Origin: an uncultured Agathobaculum sp.
GTDB lineage: Bacteria > Bacillota > Clostridia > Oscillospirales > Butyricicoccaceae
Reading direction: 5' to 3'
DNA length: 38,025 nucleotides
NCBI GenBank assembly: GCA_944376955.1
Contig: CALWEB010000021.1
Location: 1-38,025 of the forward strand
In this document: in pieces, positions 16,864 through 24,453 of the stretch
Position numbering within the stretch: the first letter of the stretch is position 1
How the letters are laid out: every line of letters starts with the position of its first letter
Translations under genes and position numbers: made by a program
Notes under the pieces: model-generated
The model's input: only the letters and a program-made list of their open reading frames with translations
The model's database searches: none
What the model was told of the DNA's origin: nothing

Positions 16864-17637
16864 ATGGCATACGATTACAAAACAATGTTCAATGTTTCCG
16901 GCAAGCACGCGATCGTAACCGGCGGCGCACAGGGACTTTCCCGCGGCATGGCGGAAGGCCTGCTGGAAAACGGCTGCAAGGTTGTCCTGATCGACATCCA
17001 GAAGGAAAAGCTGGAAGCGGTTTGCGAAGAATACCGCAAAATGGGTTATGAAGCGTACGGCGTATGCGGAAATCTGGCCGACCGCGCGCAGATTGACACC
17101 ATCTTTGACCAGGCCATGGAAATTCTGGACGGAAAGCTTGACATCCTCATCCCGGCAGCCGGCGTGCAGCGCCGCCACCTCCCCGAAGAATTCCCGGTGG
17201 AAGAGTGGGATCTGGTGCTGAACATCAACCTCAATGCCGTATTCCTGATGATCCAGAAGGCGCTGCGCATCATGCTCAAGCAGCCGACCGGCGGCAAGAT
17301 CATCACCATCGGCTCGATGGTCACCTGGTTCGGCGGCACGACGGTTCCGGCCTACACCGCTTCCAAGGGTGCGGTATCGCAGCTGACCAAGAGCCTTGCC
17401 GTAGACTGCGCGGGCCGCAATATCAACATCAACTGCATCTGCCCGGGCTACATGGACACCGAAATGTGCGCCAACATGACGCAGGCACGCAAGGATGAAT
17501 GCACGGTCCGCATCCCCGCAGGCCGCTGGGGCACCCCGGACGATCTGAAGGGTCCGGTGCTGTTCCTCGCCTCTTCTGCTTCGGATTACCTCAACGGCGC
17601 CACCATCCCCGTGGACGGCGGCTACCTTGTAAAATAA
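16864..17637 (+). CDS. Short-chain dehydrogenase, KduD-like
   Basis: Classical SDR of 257 residues. The NAD(P) motif TGGAQGLSRG is at 19-28, the active-site Ser at about 151, and Tyr164/Lys168 in YTASK. The C-terminal stretch RIPAGRWGTPDDLKGP and SDYLNGATIPVDGGY is characteristic of KduD (5-keto-4-deoxyuronate pathway) and 5-keto-gluconate reductases. In this operon it may reduce the keto-acid made by the zinc dehydrogenase, giving D-mannonate for ManD. A true KduD role is less likely because no kduI or pectate/alginate-type lyase gene is nearby. It is the last gene of the operon, followed by a terminator. Confidence 0.85.
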   Translation: MAYDYKTMFNVSGKHAIVTGGAQGLSRGMAEGLLENGCKVVLIDIQKEKLEAVCEEYRKMGYEAYGVCGNLADRAQIDTIFDQAMEILDGKLDILIPAAGVQRRHLPEEFPVEEWDLVLNINLNAVFLMIQKALRIMLKQPTGGKIITIGSMVTWFGGTTVPAYTASKGAVSQLTKSLAVDCAGRNININCICPGYMDTEMCANMTQARKDECTVRIPAGRWGTPDDLKGPVLFLASSASDYLNGATIPVDGGYLVK

Positions 17638-17665
17638 AGCAAAGCTTCCTTTTCTCTTTCTCATT

Positions 17666-17711
17666 ACAGCACCCCCTGCGCAGCTTACCCATCCTGCGCA
17701 GGGGGTGCTGT
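17666..17711 (+). terminator. Terminator of the hexonate operon
   Basis: Perfect 17-base inverted repeat (17666-17682 with 17695-17711, ACAGCACCCCCTGCGCA and complement) with a 12-base loop. Only a short T-run follows, but the stem is very GC-rich. Confidence 0.8.
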
Positions 17712-17809
17712 TTGCCTGTATACCCCCAGTGTCACGCCAATCCTGCTATGCACTCCCCTTGTCATCGTTCTGAAAACCACATAATGTTCATTTCCTCCCA
17801 CAAATGCAC

Positions 17810-17838
17810 TTTTACTTTTCGCCACTTTCTGGTATAAT
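17810..17838 (+). promoter_or_regulatory. Promoter of the fabF-acyl-CoA synthetase pair
   Basis: TTTTAC (17810-17815), 17-base spacer, TATAAT (17833-17838), about 100 bases upstream of the ketosynthase start. I see nothing else of note in the 304-base gap apart from the terminator before it. Confidence 0.6.
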
Positions 17839-17941
17839 AGATTGGAATAACTCCAACTCATCCACCGTTTCAGCCTCATAGGCAACACCACACTGCCATG
17901 GCGAAAACGCATGGAAGTCTGCTGATAAATGGGGAACATAT

Positions 17942-19177
17942 ATGAAAGAGAAAAAACTGGTTATCACGGGCATGGGCGCGGTCACGCCTATCGGCATCGG
18001 GGTTTCCGCCTACTGGGACGCGCTGGTTTCCGGCCATTGCGGCATCGGCCGGATCACGCGTTTTGACGCCTCGGGCCTTCCGGTGCAGATTGCAGCTGAG
18101 CTGAAGGACTTTGACCCTGCCGACCACATGCCAAAGACCCTCGCACGCACGATGGATCCGTTCATGCAGTTCGCATTTGCGGCGGCGCAGGAAGCGCTGG
18201 AGGACAGCGGCCTTGCCATCGAGCCGGAGGCCGACCGCATCGGTATCGTCATGGGCACCGCCATGGATGGCGTAACCACCGTCGCGCAAACGCAGGCCGC
18301 TTATGACGCTGGCCACCGCGTCGGGCCGCGCTTTGTGCCCATGACCATCGGCAACATCGCGGCCGCGCAGATCGCCATTGCACGCGGCATCCGCGGACCG
18401 AGCCTGACACTCAACACCGCCTGCTCGGCGGGCGGCGACGCGATCATGACCGCCGCCATGCTGCTCCGCTCAGACGAGGCGGATGCCGTACTCGCGGTCG
18501 GCGGTGAAAGCATCCTATGCCCGATCGTCGTATCCGGCCTTTCGCAAGCCAAGGCGCTCTCCCGCCGCAATGATGATCCCGAAACCGCCTGCCGTCCGTT
18601 CGACGCGGAGCGGGACGGGTTTGTCATCGGGGAAGGCGGCGGCGCGCTGCTGATTGAAACCGAAGAACACGCGTTGGCGCGCGGCGCAAAGATCCACGCT
18701 GTGCTGGCCGGTTATGCCAACACCTCGGACGCGCACCACGTCACTGCCCCCTGCCCGGATGGCGCAGGCGCAGCGCGTTGTATGCAGCTGGCGCTGAAAA
18801 AAGCGGGGATGCAGCCGTCCGATATCGGCTATATCAACGCGCACGGCACCTCGACCCCGCTCGGTGATAAGGCCGAGACGCTTGCGGTCAAAACCGTGTT
18901 CGGCGGGCGTGAAAGCGCGCCCCCCATGTCCTCGACCAAGTCCGCAACCGGCCACCTGATGGGCGCGGGTGGCCTGACTGAGGCCATCGCCTGCATCAAG
19001 GCGGTCGAAACCGGCATCCTGCCGCCGACACTGCACCTGACTACTCCTGATCCGGACTGCGATCTGGATTATATCCCGAACCAAGCCCGTCGGGCTTGCA
19101 TTTCCGCCGCGATGTCCAATTCGCTGGGCTTTGGCGGCCAGAACTCGAGCATTATTGTTTGCAACTACCAGAAATGA
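17942..19177 (+). CDS. fabF: Beta-ketoacyl-ACP synthase II-like condensing enzyme
   Basis: Thiolase-fold condensing enzyme of 411 residues, the usual FabF length. The Cys-His-His triad is Cys161 (NTACSAGG), His301 (AHGTSTPLGD) and His338 (SATGHLMGAGG). It would extend an acyl chain with malonyl-ACP. It is not in a fab gene cluster: no acyl carrier protein, FabD, FabG or FabZ gene is nearby. Instead it is coupled to an acyl-CoA synthetase gene that starts about 14 bases after its stop. It may be a secondary condensing enzyme working on an unusual acyl starter. A housekeeping FabF is likely elsewhere, so the gene symbol marks the family rather than a proven role. Confidence 0.88.
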   Translation: MKEKKLVITGMGAVTPIGIGVSAYWDALVSGHCGIGRITRFDASGLPVQIAAELKDFDPADHMPKTLARTMDPFMQFAFAAAQEALEDSGLAIEPEADRIGIVMGTAMDGVTTVAQTQAAYDAGHRVGPRFVPMTIGNIAAAQIAIARGIRGPSLTLNTACSAGGDAIMTAAMLLRSDEADAVLAVGGESILCPIVVSGLSQAKALSRRNDDPETACRPFDAERDGFVIGEGGGALLIETEEHALARGAKIHAVLAGYANTSDAHHVTAPCPDGAGAARCMQLALKKAGMQPSDIGYINAHGTSTPLGDKAETLAVKTVFGGRESAPPMSSTKSATGHLMGAGGLTEAIACIKAVETGILPPTLHLTTPDPDCDLDYIPNQARRACISAAMSNSLGFGGQNSSIIVCNYQK

Positions 19178-19190
19178 GGCGAATCCCACT

Positions 19191-20831
19191 TTGCAAGATC
19201 AGTACATCTATGATGTGACGATGTTCCGCGAAACGTTTGAAACGCGGTTTACCTATTTGAATGGTTTTCTGCGCAATGTTTCGCGCTTTGGCAGCCGTCC
19301 CGCCCTGCATGACCCACTCTCCGGCCGGCGCTGGACCTATGCCCAGCTCAATGCGGAGGCCAACCATCTGGCACACGCACTACGCGCGGACGGTGTAGGC
19401 AAAAACGACGTGGTCATGTTTACCCTGCTCAACTCGCCCGAATTTGTGTTCTGCTATCTGGCCGCGCACAAAATCGGCGCGATTGCCTGCCCGGTCAACT
19501 ACCGGCAAGGCGCGGGCGAAATCGCGCTTGTGATCGACGACAGCCGCCCCAAGGCCTTCTTCTATGACGCAGAATTTGGGGCATTGTCCGGCGGCGCGCT
19601 CGAGATGTGCGAGTGCAGGCCGGAAACCATCGTCATGGTGAATTACAAGGGCGGCGCGGCCGCACCTTCCGGCCACACGCGCTATGAGGATTACGTCGCC
19701 GGGCAGCCGGAAACCGATCCCCCGATCGACTTTGCGCCGCATATCTACGACGAAACCACCCGGCTTTACACCTCGGGTACGACTAACCGCCCCAAGGGTG
19801 TGCCGATCAACAACGTAAACGAAGTGCTGTCCGCGCACGATGTGATGATGCACTTCCCGCTCGGCCCCACCGACCGCACAATGAACATGACCCCGTGGTT
19901 CCACCGCGGCGGCATCCACTCAGGCGGGCCGTGCCCCACGCTGTACGCGGGCGGCGAGGTGGTCATCCTGCGCGACTTTGCACCCAAGCGCTGCTTGGAA
20001 TACGCAGAAAAATACCAGATCTCGTTCCTGATTGGTGTGCCGACCATCATTGCGATGCTCGCACGCACACAGGAGCGCACGCCTGCCGACCTGTCCGCGC
20101 TGCGCGGCATCGTCACCATGGGCGCACCATTTGAAAAAGCTGCCTGCGAAAAATACATGCAGCTTCTCACCCCCAACATCTTCAACGGCTACGGCACGAC
20201 CGAAACCTTCTGGAACACCTTCCTGCGCCCGTTTGACCTGCCGGATATGGCCGGCTCCGCCGGACGCTCCTGCACGGATGACGAGGTACGGCTGGTCATG
20301 ATCCGCGAGGACGGCACGCACGCCGAACCCGAGCAGACCGTCCCGCGCGACGGACAAACACCGGGCGAAATCATCATTTCCTCGCCCGCCAAAAGCGCGT
20401 TCTGCTATTTCAACAACCCGGAAATGACCGCCCAAAAGTTCTATAAGGGCTGGCTATACACGGGCGACGTCGGCGTATGGGATGAAAACGAGTTTATCAC
20501 CGTATCCGGCCGCAAGGACGATATGATTGTGTCCGCAGGTGAAAACATCTACCCTACCCAGATCGAAGCGGTGCTCAACGAACATCCCAAGGTGGCGGAA
20601 AGCGCGGTCATCGGCGTACCGGATCCGCTGCGCGGCGAGGTGGTTGCAGCATATGTTGTCCCGTCGGACGACAGCCTGACCGTGGAGGAACTGAAGGACT
20701 ACTGTGTTCACAGCCCGATGCTGTCCTCCTACAAATGGCCCCGCCTCTACCTCATTGTCAAGGAACTGCCGCACACGGCAACCGGTAAATTGATGCACTA
20801 CAAACTGCGTCAGCAATACGAAAACAAGTAA
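19191..20831 (+). CDS. Acyl-CoA synthetase (AMP-binding family)
   Basis: Adenylate-forming enzyme that activates a carboxylic acid to acyl-AMP and then acyl-CoA. The TTG at 19191 is preferred because GAGG lies 11 bases upstream at the stop of fabF; an ATG at 19221 is the alternative, giving about 537-547 residues. The P-loop is YTSGTTNRPKG (Asn where Gly is usual), followed by GYGTTE and the hinge region GWLYTGDVGVWDENEF with SGRKDDMI and GENIYP. The catalytic Lys is in TATGKLMHYKLR. The substrate cannot be read from sequence. Co-transcription with a FabF-like enzyme suggests that it may supply an acyl starter or handle the product. Confidence 0.88.
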   Translation: MQDQYIYDVTMFRETFETRFTYLNGFLRNVSRFGSRPALHDPLSGRRWTYAQLNAEANHLAHALRADGVGKNDVVMFTLLNSPEFVFCYLAAHKIGAIACPVNYRQGAGEIALVIDDSRPKAFFYDAEFGALSGGALEMCECRPETIVMVNYKGGAAAPSGHTRYEDYVAGQPETDPPIDFAPHIYDETTRLYTSGTTNRPKGVPINNVNEVLSAHDVMMHFPLGPTDRTMNMTPWFHRGGIHSGGPCPTLYAGGEVVILRDFAPKRCLEYAEKYQISFLIGVPTIIAMLARTQERTPADLSALRGIVTMGAPFEKAACEKYMQLLTPNIFNGYGTTETFWNTFLRPFDLPDMAGSAGRSCTDDEVRLVMIREDGTHAEPEQTVPRDGQTPGEIIISSPAKSAFCYFNNPEMTAQKFYKGWLYTGDVGVWDENEFITVSGRKDDMIVSAGENIYPTQIEAVLNEHPKVAESAVIGVPDPLRGEVVAAYVVPSDDSLTVEELKDYCVHSPMLSSYKWPRLYLIVKELPHTATGKLMHYKLRQQYENK

Positions 20832-20833
20832 AA

Positions 20834-20864
20834 AAGACGGCTTGAGACATGCTCAAGCCGTCTT
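20834..20864. terminator. Bidirectional terminator
   Basis: AAGACGGCTTGAG (20834-20846), loop ACATG, complement 20852-20864, with A-run before and T-run after. It serves the acyl-CoA synthetase gene (plus) and the antiporter gene (minus). Confidence 0.88.
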
Positions 20865-20872
20865 TTCTGTTT

Positions 20873-22075
20873 TTAGGCTGCATTTTCGTTTGGTGCATCC
20901 GCCCGCCCAAGTAGGCGGCGGTAGGTCAGGTCGATTGCAAACGCACCGAGCGGCGCGGTGATCAGGATGGCCAGCACCGCCACGGTCAGCACGATCTGCC
21001 CGCAGCCCAGCCCCATGCTCAGCGGCACCGAACCGATTGCGGCCTGCACCGTCGCCTTGGGCGTATAGGCAATCATGCAGAACAGGCGTTCCTTGGCGGA
21101 AAGCGGCGTGCGCAGCAGGCAGACAAACACGCCCGCCATGCGGAACACCAGCGCCCCCAGCACGACCAGAACAGCTGCCGCACCTGCCGACGCAGCATAG
21201 CCGATGTCCACCGTTGCGCCGACCAGCACAAACAGCAGCACCTCTGCTGCCACCCACAGCCGGTTGTACTTGCCGGACAGACGCGCGGCCAGTTCCGGAC
21301 GGCGGCGGTTGATCGCAATACCGCAGCTCATCACCGCAAGCAGGCCGGAAAACGGCACAATACCCTTGACCGCATTTTCGAGCGCGACAAACAAGAACGA
21401 CAGGCTGAGCAGCACGACCACCTTAACTGAGTCGCGCACATGGATGCGACGATAAACCGCGCCGAACAGGACGCCCACCGCAAGGCCAACGGCAATTCCG
21501 GTCACAATCGAGACCGGAATCTGCACAAAGGTTGCCGGCGAAAACGTGCCGCCCTGCGCAAGGCCGGTAAACGCAGTGAACATCACAATGACAAACACGT
21601 CGTCCACTGACGCGCCCGCCAGAATCATCTGCGGGATGCTGCGGCGTGTACCAAAGCCCAGTTCCATCAACCGCAGCATCTTGGGCACGATCACCGCGGG
21701 CGAAACCGCCGCCACGACCGCTCCCATGATCGCGGCATCCAGCAGCGAAATGCCGAGCAGTCGCGGCGCCAGCGTCACCATGCCCACGATTTCAAAGCAC
21801 GCAGGCACAAAGCACAGCAGCACCGCCGGACGGCCCACCTTTTTCAAATCCTCCAGATTAAGCGACAGGCCCGCGCGCGTCAGGATGATGATGAGCGCAA
21901 GCTGCCGCAGATCGGCCGAAATCCCCAGAATGGATGGGTCGAGCAAATCGAGTACATACGGCCCGAGCAGGATGCCGGTCAACAGCATCCCCAGCAGGCT
22001 GGGCAGCCGCAGCCGCGTCACGATCCACCCCAGGCTCATCCCCACCAAAAAAATCAGAGCCAGACTTGTCAGCAT
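20873..22075 (-). CDS. Cation/proton antiporter under fluoride riboswitch control
   Basis: Membrane protein of the monovalent cation:proton antiporter (CPA/Na_H_Exchanger) family, 400 residues with about 12-13 hydrophobic segments. The ATG at 22075 is chosen for its AAGGAGG site; an upstream in-frame extension would lie inside the riboswitch terminator. Family features are GMLLTGILLGPYVL in the first helices, the AVSPAVIVP segment and the charged ASVDD motif in the ion pathway. Genes of this family are among those listed behind fluoride riboswitches, beside crcB/Fluc and CLC-F, so it may help survival under fluoride stress, either by fluoride/proton-linked export or by pH and cation balance. 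Ion specificity cannot be told from sequence. Confidence 0.9.
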   Translation of the reverse strand: MLTSLALIFLVGMSLGWIVTRLRLPSLLGMLLTGILLGPYVLDLLDPSILGISADLRQLALIIILTRAGLSLNLEDLKKVGRPAVLLCFVPACFEIVGMVTLAPRLLGISLLDAAIMGAVVAAVSPAVIVPKMLRLMELGFGTRRSIPQMILAGASVDDVFVIVMFTAFTGLAQGGTFSPATFVQIPVSIVTGIAVGLAVGVLFGAVYRRIHVRDSVKVVVLLSLSFLFVALENAVKGIVPFSGLLAVMSCGIAINRRRPELAARLSGKYNRLWVAAEVLLFVLVGATVDIGYAASAGAAAVLVVLGALVFRMAGVFVCLLRTPLSAKERLFCMIAYTPKATVQAAIGSVPLSMGLGCGQIVLTVAVLAILITAPLGAFAIDLTYRRLLGRADAPNENAA

Positions 22076-22110
22076 ATTGTTTTCCTCCTTATTTTCCCGT
22101 TTGCAGGCAC

Positions 22111-22203
22111 AAAAAAAGCTGATAACCCTGCAAACACTTGCAGAAGTCATCAGCTAATCAGCGGTTTAGGCTTTTATGCCACGGGAGAACTTCATTCCCT
22201 CGG
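22111..22203 (-). ncRNA. Fluoride riboswitch (crcB motif) with terminator platform
   Basis: Read on the minus strand, the leader begins with the P1-like stem GGGA-AUG-AAG-UUC-UCCC (about 22185-22201), an optional small hairpin, then UAAACCGCU, a short stem, and GCUGAUGACUUCUGC (22140-22154). These match the crcB-motif core, in which GAAGU can pair with ACUUC. The aptamer's 3' part is also the left side of a terminator: GCUGAU-GACUU-CUGCAA, loop, UUGCAG-GGUU-AUCAGC then seven U (22154 down to 22111). Fluoride binding would hold the aptamer together and prevent the terminator, switching on the antiporter. The transcript start predicted from the promoter is at the first base of the aptamer. Confidence 0.85.
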
Positions 22204-22208
22204 ATGGT

Positions 22209-22237
22209 ATTATACCCCGCCGCACGGCTTCTGTCAA
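22209..22237 (-). promoter_or_regulatory. Consensus promoter of riboswitch-antiporter unit
   Basis: Minus-strand TTGACA (22232-22237) and TATAAT (22209-22214) are 17 bases apart, a full consensus match. Transcription would start near 22202, at the beginning of the riboswitch. Confidence 0.85.
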
Positions 22238-22295
22238 GCTGGATGACGCGTCTTCCGCGCAATTTGTAAACAAACGAAAAATTTCCGGCTTTTTA

Positions 22296-22310
22296 CTTGA
22301 CTTTATCAAG
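22296..22310. promoter_or_regulatory. MarR operator 1 of the bil operon
   Basis: CTTGACTTTATCAAG, a near-perfect palindrome that contains the -35 box of the bil promoter. It is the same element as operator 2 with one mismatch. Confidence 0.7.
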
Positions 22311-22325
22311 CAACTGCCTTATACT
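22297..22325 (+). promoter_or_regulatory. Promoter of the bilQRS operon
   Basis: TTGACT (22297-22302), 17-base spacer, TATACT (22320-22325). Both boxes overlap palindromic operators, so a bound regulator would exclude RNA polymerase. Confidence 0.7.
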
Positions 22326-22338
22326 TGACAAAGTCAAG
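22324..22338. promoter_or_regulatory. MarR operator 2 of the bil operon
   Basis: CTTGACAAAGTCAAG, a perfect palindrome overlapping the -10 end and transcript start region; its centre is 28 bases from that of operator 1. Confidence 0.75.
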
Positions 22339-22355
22339 AAGGGAGCATCCAAAAC

Positions 22356-22784
22356 ATGATTCAAACGCTGGCGTACTATTCCACTGTTTTGTCCCGCAGC
22401 TTCGCCGCCTATACCGCGCGCATTCTCGAACAAATCGGGCTGAGCCAAGGGCTGCTGTACCTGCTGCTTTACGTCGGGCGGCATCCCGGCTGCACCCAAT
22501 CCGAACTGACCGAAGCACTCGGCTTGGACTGGGGCTACTGCCAGCGCAGCACGCTGCGGCTGGTGGAAGATGGGTTCTTCCTGCGGGAAAAGCACGGCCG
22601 CGCCTACCACCTCTCCCTAAGCGAAAAAGGCACGCAGGCGTTTCAAACCAGCCATCAGGTCTTTTTCGATTGGGATAACGAAATTCTGCAACCGCTGAGT
22701 AACGAAGAGCGCACGCAGCTGCTGACGCTGCTCGCCAAAGTCAAAGAAAAGGAAGCGAATACCAAGCTATGTACGAGACGATAA
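22356..22784 (+). CDS. bilQ: MarR-family regulator, probable BilQ
   Basis: A 142-residue winged-helix regulator of the MarR family; DNA-binding region at about residues 25-95 (TQSELTEALGLDWGYCQRSTLRLVEDG region with LSLSEKG wing, given in parts) and helices at both ends for dimerisation. It is the first gene of a three-gene operon with an HGDR-type flavin reductase and a flavodoxin, the same order as bilQ-bilR-bilS described in gut Firmicutes. Two copies of a CTTGAC...GTCAAG palindrome cover its own promoter, so it most likely represses its operon; the inducer may be bilirubin or a related molecule, which is inference. Confidence 0.82.
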   Translation: MIQTLAYYSTVLSRSFAAYTARILEQIGLSQGLLYLLLYVGRHPGCTQSELTEALGLDWGYCQRSTLRLVEDGFFLREKHGRAYHLSLSEKGTQAFQTSHQVFFDWDNEILQPLSNEERTQLLTLLAKVKEKEANTKLCTRR

Positions 22785-23881
22785 ACAGCCCGGTTAATTA
22801 CGGTGGGCTGACCCTAAAAAACCGCATCATCTTTGCCCCGACCTCGATGGGGCTGTCTGAGGAAGAACTGATCGCCCGCTATCGCGCGATCGCCGCAGGC
22901 GGCTGCGCAATGATCATCATCGGAGACGTGCCGGTGCTGAACCACGGTTTCGGCCCGTCGCTCTATACGAAAAAGGGCTTTGCCCTCTATCAGCGCATCG
23001 CCCAAACCGTCCACGCCGAAGGCTGCCTGCTGTGCGCCCAGCTGCACCAGTCGGATTCCAACGTCAAGGCGATGCTGAAATATATCCCGGGCGTGCTGAC
23101 CAAGCGCATCAGCATGGCCGACCTGCGTCCGCTGCTCAACGAACAGGTTGCGCCGTACATCACCCACCTACCGCTGCGCAAAATCCACGAGATCACCGAA
23201 GGGTTTGGCGAAGCCGCCGTACTTGCGCGCAAAGCCGGCTTTGACATGGTGCAAATCCATGGCGACCGTATGTGCGGCAGCTTCAGCTCGACAGTATACA
23301 ACCACCGCACGGACGAATACGGCGGTAGCCCGGAAAACCGTGCGCGCTTCGCTGTTGAGGCCGTACAGGCGGTGCGGCGCCGTCTGCCCGACATCCCGAT
23401 CGACTACAAGCTGGCCGTGCGGCAGGAAAACCCGCACTACGGCAACGCGGGTGTATTGCAGGAGGAACTGCCGGTATTCGTCCCGCTGCTGGAACAGGCA
23501 GGCGTGACCAGCTTCCATGTGACACTGGCCAACCACGGCGAACTGACCGATACCATCCCGCCCGCCAACCATGCGTTTTTCCACGAGGAAGGCTGTTTTT
23601 TGCCGTTCTGCGACGAGGTACGCAAACTGACCAAGCTGCCCATCTGCGGTGTCGGCGGACTGACGCGCCCGGATTTTGTCGAGCAACAGCTCGCTTCCGG
23701 CCGCATCGACTGCGCCGCGATGAGCCGCCAGCTGATCGCTGACCCGAACTGGCCGCGCAAGGTCTGCTCCGGCCATGCAGACAATATCCAGCGCTGCGTG
23801 CGCTGCAATAAAAAGTGCCTTGGCGGCATGATGGCGCACCAAGGCGTACACTGCATCTATGAAAGGAAGGACAACGCATGA
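22769..23881 (+). CDS. bilR: Bilirubin reductase BilR (Old Yellow Enzyme family)
   Basis: Flavin-dependent reductase expected to reduce bilirubin to urobilinogen in the cytosol. The 370-residue protein is a single OYE-type TIM barrel (for example NRIIFAPTSMG near the start and the YGGSPENRARF motif). At residues 164-167 it has HGDR instead of the HGAHGYL-like motif of common ene-reductases; Asp166 and Arg167 fall at exactly the positions reported as diagnostic for BilR. The C-terminus carries CVRC-x3-C and a further Cys 12 residues on (GVHC), an iron-sulphur site as in 2,4-dienoyl-CoA reductase relatives; the FAD/NAD domain of those longer enzymes is absent. It overlaps bilQ by 16 bases and bilS by four. 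Electrons may come from the flavodoxin BilS. Confidence 0.88.
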   Translation: MYETINSPVNYGGLTLKNRIIFAPTSMGLSEEELIARYRAIAAGGCAMIIIGDVPVLNHGFGPSLYTKKGFALYQRIAQTVHAEGCLLCAQLHQSDSNVKAMLKYIPGVLTKRISMADLRPLLNEQVAPYITHLPLRKIHEITEGFGEAAVLARKAGFDMVQIHGDRMCGSFSSTVYNHRTDEYGGSPENRARFAVEAVQAVRRRLPDIPIDYKLAVRQENPHYGNAGVLQEELPVFVPLLEQAGVTSFHVTLANHGELTDTIPPANHAFFHEEGCFLPFCDEVRKLTKLPICGVGGLTRPDFVEQQLASGRIDCAAMSRQLIADPNWPRKVCSGHADNIQRCVRCNKKCLGGMMAHQGVHCIYERKDNA

Positions 23882-24363
23882 CTTACGCAATCGTTTACAG
23901 CAGCAAGACCGGCAACACCCGTTTGCTGGCAGAAACCCTCCGCGACACCCTGCCCGCCGATGACTGTCTGTATTGCGGCACGCCGAGCGACGAGGCCCTG
24001 CGCGCTGCACGCATCTACGTCGGCTTCTGGACGGACAAAGGCACCTGCGACGCGGATACTGCGACATTCCTGTCCCGTCTGACCACGCAGGAGGTTTTTC
24101 TGTTCGGCACAGCCGGCTTTGGCGGCGCTCCGGAATATTTCGACAAAATCCTGTCCGCCGCGCGCCAGAATCTGCCGGACAGCGTGACCGTGTGCGGCAG
24201 CTACATGTGTCAGGGAAAGATGCCCACAGCCGTGCGCACCCGCTACGAGGCAATGGAGGACAGCCCGCGCCGTCAAATGATGCTCGATAACTTCGACGCT
24301 GCCCTGTCCCACCCGGATGCAGCCGACTTAACGCGGCTGCAAAACGCGGTGCAGAACGGGTAA
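23878..24363 (+). CDS. bilS: Flavodoxin-like protein, probable BilS
   Basis: A 161-residue flavodoxin-fold protein. The FMN phosphate loop SSKTGNT lies at about residues 8-14, followed by WTDKGTCD and FGTAGFGG, matching the two later FMN-contact loops. It starts on the ATGA overlap with bilR, so translation is coupled. In the described bil operons a flavodoxin-like BilS accompanies BilR and supports its activity, presumably as electron carrier. It lacks the strong acidity of classical short-chain flavodoxins, so its redox partner may be special. Confidence 0.83.
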   Translation: MTYAIVYSSKTGNTRLLAETLRDTLPADDCLYCGTPSDEALRAARIYVGFWTDKGTCDADTATFLSRLTTQEVFLFGTAGFGGAPEYFDKILSAARQNLPDSVTVCGSYMCQGKMPTAVRTRYEAMEDSPRRQMMLDNFDAALSHPDAADLTRLQNAVQNG

Positions 24364-24400
24364 GGCGCTCTAACAGCCGATTGACTGCGATCCGATACCC

Positions 24401-24434
24401 AAAAGGGGATGCCTGTGATCAGGCATCCCCTTTT
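24401..24434. terminator. Bidirectional terminator between bilS and the SLH phosphoesterase
   Basis: AAAAGGGGATGCCT (24401-24414), six-base loop, perfect complement (24421-24434) followed by T. On both strands the stem ends in a T-run. Confidence 0.9.
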
Positions 24435-24453
24435 TCTGTCTCAACGGTTCGGT

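Noticed and set aside
22076..22150. N-terminal extension of the antiporter
   Set aside because: An upstream in-frame start would place coding sequence inside the riboswitch terminator, while the ATG at 22075 has an AAGGAGG site.
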